A stretch of 64,000 nucleotides of DNA from Streptomyces sp. A0642 (lineage in GTDB: Bacteria; Actinomycetota; Actinomycetes; Streptomycetales; Streptomycetaceae), in assembly GCF_004795105.1 (NCBI RefSeq), contig NZ_SSBL01000011.1, positions 1 through 64,000 of the forward strand, given 5' to 3'. A model generated the notes under the pieces. That model was not told the DNA's origin, searched no databases, and saw only the letters and a program-made list of their open reading frames with translations. The position numbers and the translations under genes are program-made. Below are positions 60,864 through 64,000 of the stretch, in pieces; position 1 is the stretch's first letter, and each line of letters begins with the position of its first letter.

Positions 60864-61862
60864 ATGGCAACCCGTGCCGTCGCCCGTCGTTCGTCCGCCA
60901 CCGGCGGGACCAACCGGGCAAGCAGTGTTCGCGCCGTGGGCGGGGAGATCGCCGATCGCGACCTGGTCGGCATGTACCTGGACGAGATCGCGCGCACGCC
61001 GCTGCTCGACGCCGCCAAGGAGGTCGAGCTGTCGCAGACCCTGGAAGCAGGTGTCTTCGCCCGGCAGGTCCTCGACGGTGCGGTGGAGAGCGAAGCCGCC
61101 GGGGCATCGCGCGAGGAGCTGGAGGCGCTGGTCGCCGAGGGCGAGCGCGCCAAGGACATATTCATCCGTTCCAACCTCCGGCTCGTCGTTGCCGTCGCCC
61201 GCCGTTATCCGCGGGCCGGGCTTCCCCTGCTCGACCTGATCCAGGAGGGCAACGCAGGCCTGGTGCGCGCGGTCGAGAAGTTCGACTACGCCAAGGGCTT
61301 CAAGTTCTCCACGTATGCGACGTGGTGGATCCGCCAGGCCATCACCCGTTCCATAGCCGACCAGTCGCGCACGATCCGGCTCCCCGTCCACCTGGTGGAG
61401 GAGCTCGGCCGGATCCGCCGTGTGCAGCGCGAGTTCAACCGTGAGCACGGGCGCGACCCGGAGCACGCGGAGATCGCCGCCGAGCTCGACTCGACCACGT
61501 CGAGGGTCAGCGACGTCCTGGACTGGGCCCGCGACCCGGTCAGTCTGAACATGTCGGTGGACGACGCAGGCGACACCCAGTTCGGTGACCTCCTGGAGGA
61601 CACCTCCGCGGTGTCACCCGAGCAGTCCGTCATGACGCTGCTGCGCAGCGAGGAACTGGAGGAGCTGATCGGCAAGCTCGACAACCGCACCGCATCGATC
61701 ATCCGTATGCGGTACGGCATCGAGGACGGCCGTGAGCGGACCCTGACCGAGGTGGGCAAGCAGCACGGGCTCACCCGCGAGCGGATCCGCCAGATCGAGA
61801 AGCACGCACTGCTCGAACTGAAGCGAATGGCTCACGACACGGGCTTTGACGCTGCGGCATGA
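60864..61862 (+). CDS. hrdD: Principal-type sigma factor HrdD
   Basis: 332 residues, ATG with GGGAG five bases upstream. Region 1.2 (DLVGMYLDEIARTPLLD), regions 2.1-2.4 (RLVVAVARRYPRAGLPLLDL, STYATWWIRQAITRSIADQS), region 3, and region 4 (ERTLTEVGKQHGLTRERIRQ) are all present and match the HrdB paralogue HrdD. HrdD is group 2 and dispensable in Streptomyces. The SigR promoter supports identification over HrdA or HrdC. Followed by a good terminator. Confidence 0.9.
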   Translation: MATRAVARRSSATGGTNRASSVRAVGGEIADRDLVGMYLDEIARTPLLDAAKEVELSQTLEAGVFARQVLDGAVESEAAGASREELEALVAEGERAKDIFIRSNLRLVVAVARRYPRAGLPLLDLIQEGNAGLVRAVEKFDYAKGFKFSTYATWWIRQAITRSIADQSRTIRLPVHLVEELGRIRRVQREFNREHGRDPEHAEIAAELDSTTSRVSDVLDWARDPVSLNMSVDDAGDTQFGDLLEDTSAVSPEQSVMTLLRSEELEELIGKLDNRTASIIRMRYGIEDGRERTLTEVGKQHGLTRERIRQIEKHALLELKRMAHDTGFDAAA

Positions 61863-61919
61863 GCCCGCGTCCAGTAACCTCCGAATTGGGCCGCTTCACT
61901 TCGGCGGCCTCCTAGAGCT

Positions 61920-61964
61920 GAGTCCCGGCGCCCACCCCCCCTGGCGCCGGGGCTCATCCTTTTG
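61920..61964 (+). terminator. Intrinsic terminator of hrdD
   Basis: GAGTCCCGGCGCC pairs with GGCGCCGGGGCTC over 13 positions (one G-U), loop of ten, followed by ATCCTTTTG. Confidence 0.8.
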
Positions 61965-62057
61965 TCCGGCGAGGTCCTTGCGCCCGAGCTCACGGGCTCC
62001 CCGGCCGGGGTCCCGGCCCCCGGGGGCTACGAGCCCGGGACCCTTTGGGCCCGGGGC

Positions 62058-63038
62058 CTACGAGGCCGGCGCTTCCGCCGACGCCGCGGCACGGGTGAGC
62101 CTGCCGCCCAGGTCCTGCAGATACGTCACCAGCTGCGGCGGCTGGTGCGCGGTGAACTCGCAGTCCACCAGTGCGAGGCGCAGCGCCACCCATTCCAGCG
62201 AGTCCTTCAGTACCGTCCGCAGCCGGCAGCTGTGCTCCCCGGTCTCCTCCAGCGGTCCCATCGAGGCGGGCAGCCGCGAGGCCACGAACTCGGAGGGGGC
62301 CGCGAAGCTCACATCGACCGCCAGTTCCGGCTGCCTGCGCGCCATGGAGCTCCACAGGAACTCCGCCGCGTCCCCGGTCGGCAACTCGCGGGGCGTGAAA
62401 CGGGCGCCCGTCGCGAACGGGTCACTCACCCGGTCGACCCGGAAGGTGCGCCAGTCCTCCCGCTCCAGGTCGTAGGCGACGAGGTACCAGCGCCAGCCGG
62501 TACTCACCAGCCGGTACGGTTCCACCTGCCGCCTCGTCTCGGCGCCGTCCCCCGCGCGGTACGCGAACCGCAGCCGCTCCCGCCCGGTGACCGCGGACGC
62601 CATCACGGTCAGCGTCTGCGGGTCGATCGTCGAGCCGTCGCCCCGGGTCAGCGGCATCGTGGCGTTCTGGAGGGTGGAGACCCGGTGGCGCAGCCGCGAG
62701 GGCAGCACCTGTTCCAGCTTGGCCAGCGCCCTCACGGAGGCCTCGTCCACGCCCTCGATGGCGTGCCCGGCCCCCGCCCGCAGGCCCACCGCGATGGCCA
62801 CCGCCTCCTCGTCGTCCAGCAGCAGTGGCGGCATCGCCGTACCGGCCACGAGACGGTAGCCGCCGACCGAGCCGCGTGACGCCTCGACCGGGTAGCCGAG
62901 GTCACGGAGGCGGTCGATGTCGCGGCGGATGGTGCGCGGGCTGACGTCGAGCCGGTCGGCGAGTTCACTGCCCGGCCACTCGCGCGGCGTCTGGAGCAGT
63001 GACAGCAGATTGAGCAGTCGTGCCGGGGTGTCGGTCAT
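62058..63038 (-). CDS. WYL-domain transcriptional regulator
   Basis: 326 residues from the ATG at 63038. N-terminal DeoR-type helix-turn-helix (RLLNLLSLLQTPREWPGSEL, VSPRTIRRDIDRLRDLGYPV). The WYL domain shows GWRWYLVAYDLEREDWRTFR, near 190. A C-terminal extension of WCX type completes it (EWVALRLALVDCEFTA). Such proteins bind ligands or nucleic acid fragments. Divergent from the DHA2 gene at 63101 with 62 bases between, so it probably regulates that pump. Confidence 0.9.
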   Translation of the reverse strand: MTDTPARLLNLLSLLQTPREWPGSELADRLDVSPRTIRRDIDRLRDLGYPVEASRGSVGGYRLVAGTAMPPLLLDDEEAVAIAVGLRAGAGHAIEGVDEASVRALAKLEQVLPSRLRHRVSTLQNATMPLTRGDGSTIDPQTLTVMASAVTGRERLRFAYRAGDGAETRRQVEPYRLVSTGWRWYLVAYDLEREDWRTFRVDRVSDPFATGARFTPRELPTGDAAEFLWSSMARRQPELAVDVSFAAPSEFVASRLPASMGPLEETGEHSCRLRTVLKDSLEWVALRLALVDCEFTAHQPPQLVTYLQDLGGRLTRAAASAEAPAS

Positions 63039-63062
63039 GCCACTCAGGATGCCCGCCCATTG

Positions 63063-63094
63063 GGTCACGACCTGACCTATTCGGCGTTTAACTT
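63063..63094 (+). promoter_or_regulatory. Promoter and inverted repeat between WYL and DHA2 genes
   Basis: GGTCA-CGACC-TGACC (63063-63077) is a short inverted repeat. TAACTT (63089-63094) lies exactly six bases before the ATG at 63101 without a Shine-Dalgarno sequence, indicating a leaderless mRNA. Confidence 0.45.
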
Positions 63095-63100
63095 ACTCGT

Positions 63101-64000
63101 ATGACTTCTTCCGCACCCCTGCCGACACCGGTGGACGCCCCCGCGGCCCCGGACCCGTCGGACCGCCGCCGGTGGTTCGCCCTGGCCATCGTGATGACCG
63201 CGGCCTTCATGGACCTGGTCGACGTCACGATCGTCAACATCGCCATTCCGAGCATCAAGGCCGACACGGGCGCCTCGTTCAGCTCGATCCAGTGGATCAC
63301 CGCCGGATACGCCCTGGCCTTCGCCGCCGGTCTGATCACCGGTGGCCGGCTCGGTGACATCTACGGCCGCAAGCGGCTCTTCCTCATCGGGATCGGCGGC
63401 TTCACCCTCGCCTCCGCCCTCTGCGGATTCGCCGCCTCCCCGGAGATGCTCGTCGCCTCGCGCATCCTTCAGGGCGGCACCGCCGCGCTGATGGTGCCGC
63501 AGGTGCTGTCGATCGTGCACGCCACCTTCCCCGCGCACGAGCGCGGCAGGGTCTTCGGTCTCTTCGGCGCGATCGTCGGCCTCGGGGCCGTGTCCGGCCC
63601 GCTGCTGGGCGCGCTCCTCACCGAGTGGAACATCGCCGGTCTGGAGTGGCGTCCGATCTTCCTGATCAACCTGCCGGTCGGCATCGCGGGTCTGCTCCTG
63701 GGGCGGAAGTTCATCACCGAGTCCAAGGCGCCGAAGGCGCTCCGCCTCGACCTGGTCGGCGTGGTGCTGGTGACGCTGGGCATGCTCATGCTCATCTACC
63801 CGCTGACCCGCGGCGAGGAGTTGGGCTGGCCGCTCTGGGGCTACCTGTCGATGGCCGGCAGCATCGTCGTCTTCGCCGCCCTCGTGCTGTTCGAGCGGGT
63901 GAAGGCGCGCCGGGACGGTTCGCCGCTGGTCGAGCTGTCGCTGTTCCGGGTCAAGAGCTTCGCCGCGGGCATCGCCGTCCAGCTGACCTTCGGAGTCGGC
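63101..64000 (+). CDS. MFS efflux transporter, DHA2 family (partial, runs off the window)
   Basis: 300 residues are visible. DVTIVNIAIPSIKA (motif D1), GGRLGDIYGRKR (motif A), ASRILQGGTAALM (motif B) and GAIVGLGAVSGPLLGALL (motif C) identify a 14-helix drug:H+ antiporter. Eight to nine helices are seen before the edge. A different subgroup from the pump at 55919. Probably regulated by the divergent WYL protein. Confidence 0.9.
   Translation, partial: MTSSAPLPTPVDAPAAPDPSDRRRWFALAIVMTAAFMDLVDVTIVNIAIPSIKADTGASFSSIQWITAGYALAFAAGLITGGRLGDIYGRKRLFLIGIGGFTLASALCGFAASPEMLVASRILQGGTAALMVPQVLSIVHATFPAHERGRVFGLFGAIVGLGAVSGPLLGALLTEWNIAGLEWRPIFLINLPVGIAGLLLGRKFITESKAPKALRLDLVGVVLVTLGMLMLIYPLTRGEELGWPLWGYLSMAGSIVVFAALVLFERVKARRDGSPLVELSLFRVKSFAAGIAVQLTFGVG

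Overview
The window is high-GC DNA from an actinomycete, almost certainly a Streptomyces. The evidence is very strong third-position GC bias, GTG/TTG starts and ATGA gene overlaps, a fused CofG/CofH FbiC for coenzyme F420, two WhiJ-type XRE/DUF397 regulator loci, an HrdD-type sigma factor behind a textbook SigR promoter, and several leaderless genes. No rRNA, CRISPR array, insertion sequence or complete prophage is visible. All coordinates come from reading the sequence; family assignments rest on recognised motifs, not on database searches.

Bases 3.7-22.1 kb hold the most coherent block. It looks like a complete route for using phytate or inositol phosphates. A minus-strand operon (11402 down to 3750) encodes a substrate-binding protein, a tandem-fused permease and an ATPase of the ferric-iron/sugar-phosphate ABC family. 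These are followed by two DxG-type HAD phosphatases, an inositol monophosphatase and a Cof-type HAD phosphatase, nearly all translationally coupled. Divergent to it lie a secreted beta-propeller phytase, a PiT phosphate permease and a DUF47 (PhoU-like) partner. A GntR/UTRA regulator follows, divergent from an inositol catabolic operon (iolG-like, iolE, iolC, Cgl0159-type aldolase, iolB, iolD). The same ATGTCA-type operator occurs in both divergent promoter regions. The simplest model is extracellular phytate hydrolysis, import of phosphate by PiT and of a phosphorylated inositol by the ABC system, internal dephosphorylation, and catabolism of free inositol. Beyond the transport operon lies an orphan 856-residue protein (897-3467) with a glycine-rich N-terminus and a C-terminus resembling the TcB-binding end of insecticidal Tc-toxin A subunits.

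Bases 22-38 kb are mixed: HAD hydrolase, fbiC, a rifampicin-monooxygenase (Rox) gene with a palindromic operator and a small leader peptide, an epoxide-hydrolase-like enzyme, the 3' relic of an aminoglycoside phosphotransferase, two XRE/DUF397 loci, an ADP-ribosylglycohydrolase-fold protein lacking both metal motifs, a sodium/solute symporter, an SDR gene divergent from an uncharacterised gene across a perfect palindrome, and a GOLPH3/GPP34 protein. Bases 38-45.4 kb carry envelope and housekeeping-like genes: a D-Ala-D-Ala carboxypeptidase with a long acidic cytoplasmic region behind a SigE-like promoter, a polytopic membrane protein, a zinc-ribbon membrane protein, a short GyrB-like ATPase and a tandem VOC protein.

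Bases 45.6-50.4 kb look like an accessory patch: a coiled-coil/Mrr/TerD fusion, the relic of an MmyB-type regulator, short tandem repeats, a tRNA-Trp-like gene with a poor acceptor stem, an Imm10-type immunity protein and tRNA-Arg(CCU). The rest holds a VOC protein, an ECF sigma factor with a CU044_5270 partner, an M6 metalloprotease, TetR with a DHA2 efflux pump, MarR divergent from a LigB-type dioxygenase, a questin-oxidase-like protein, a PAT-like acetyltransferase, hrdD, and a WYL regulator divergent from a second DHA2 pump that runs off the right edge.
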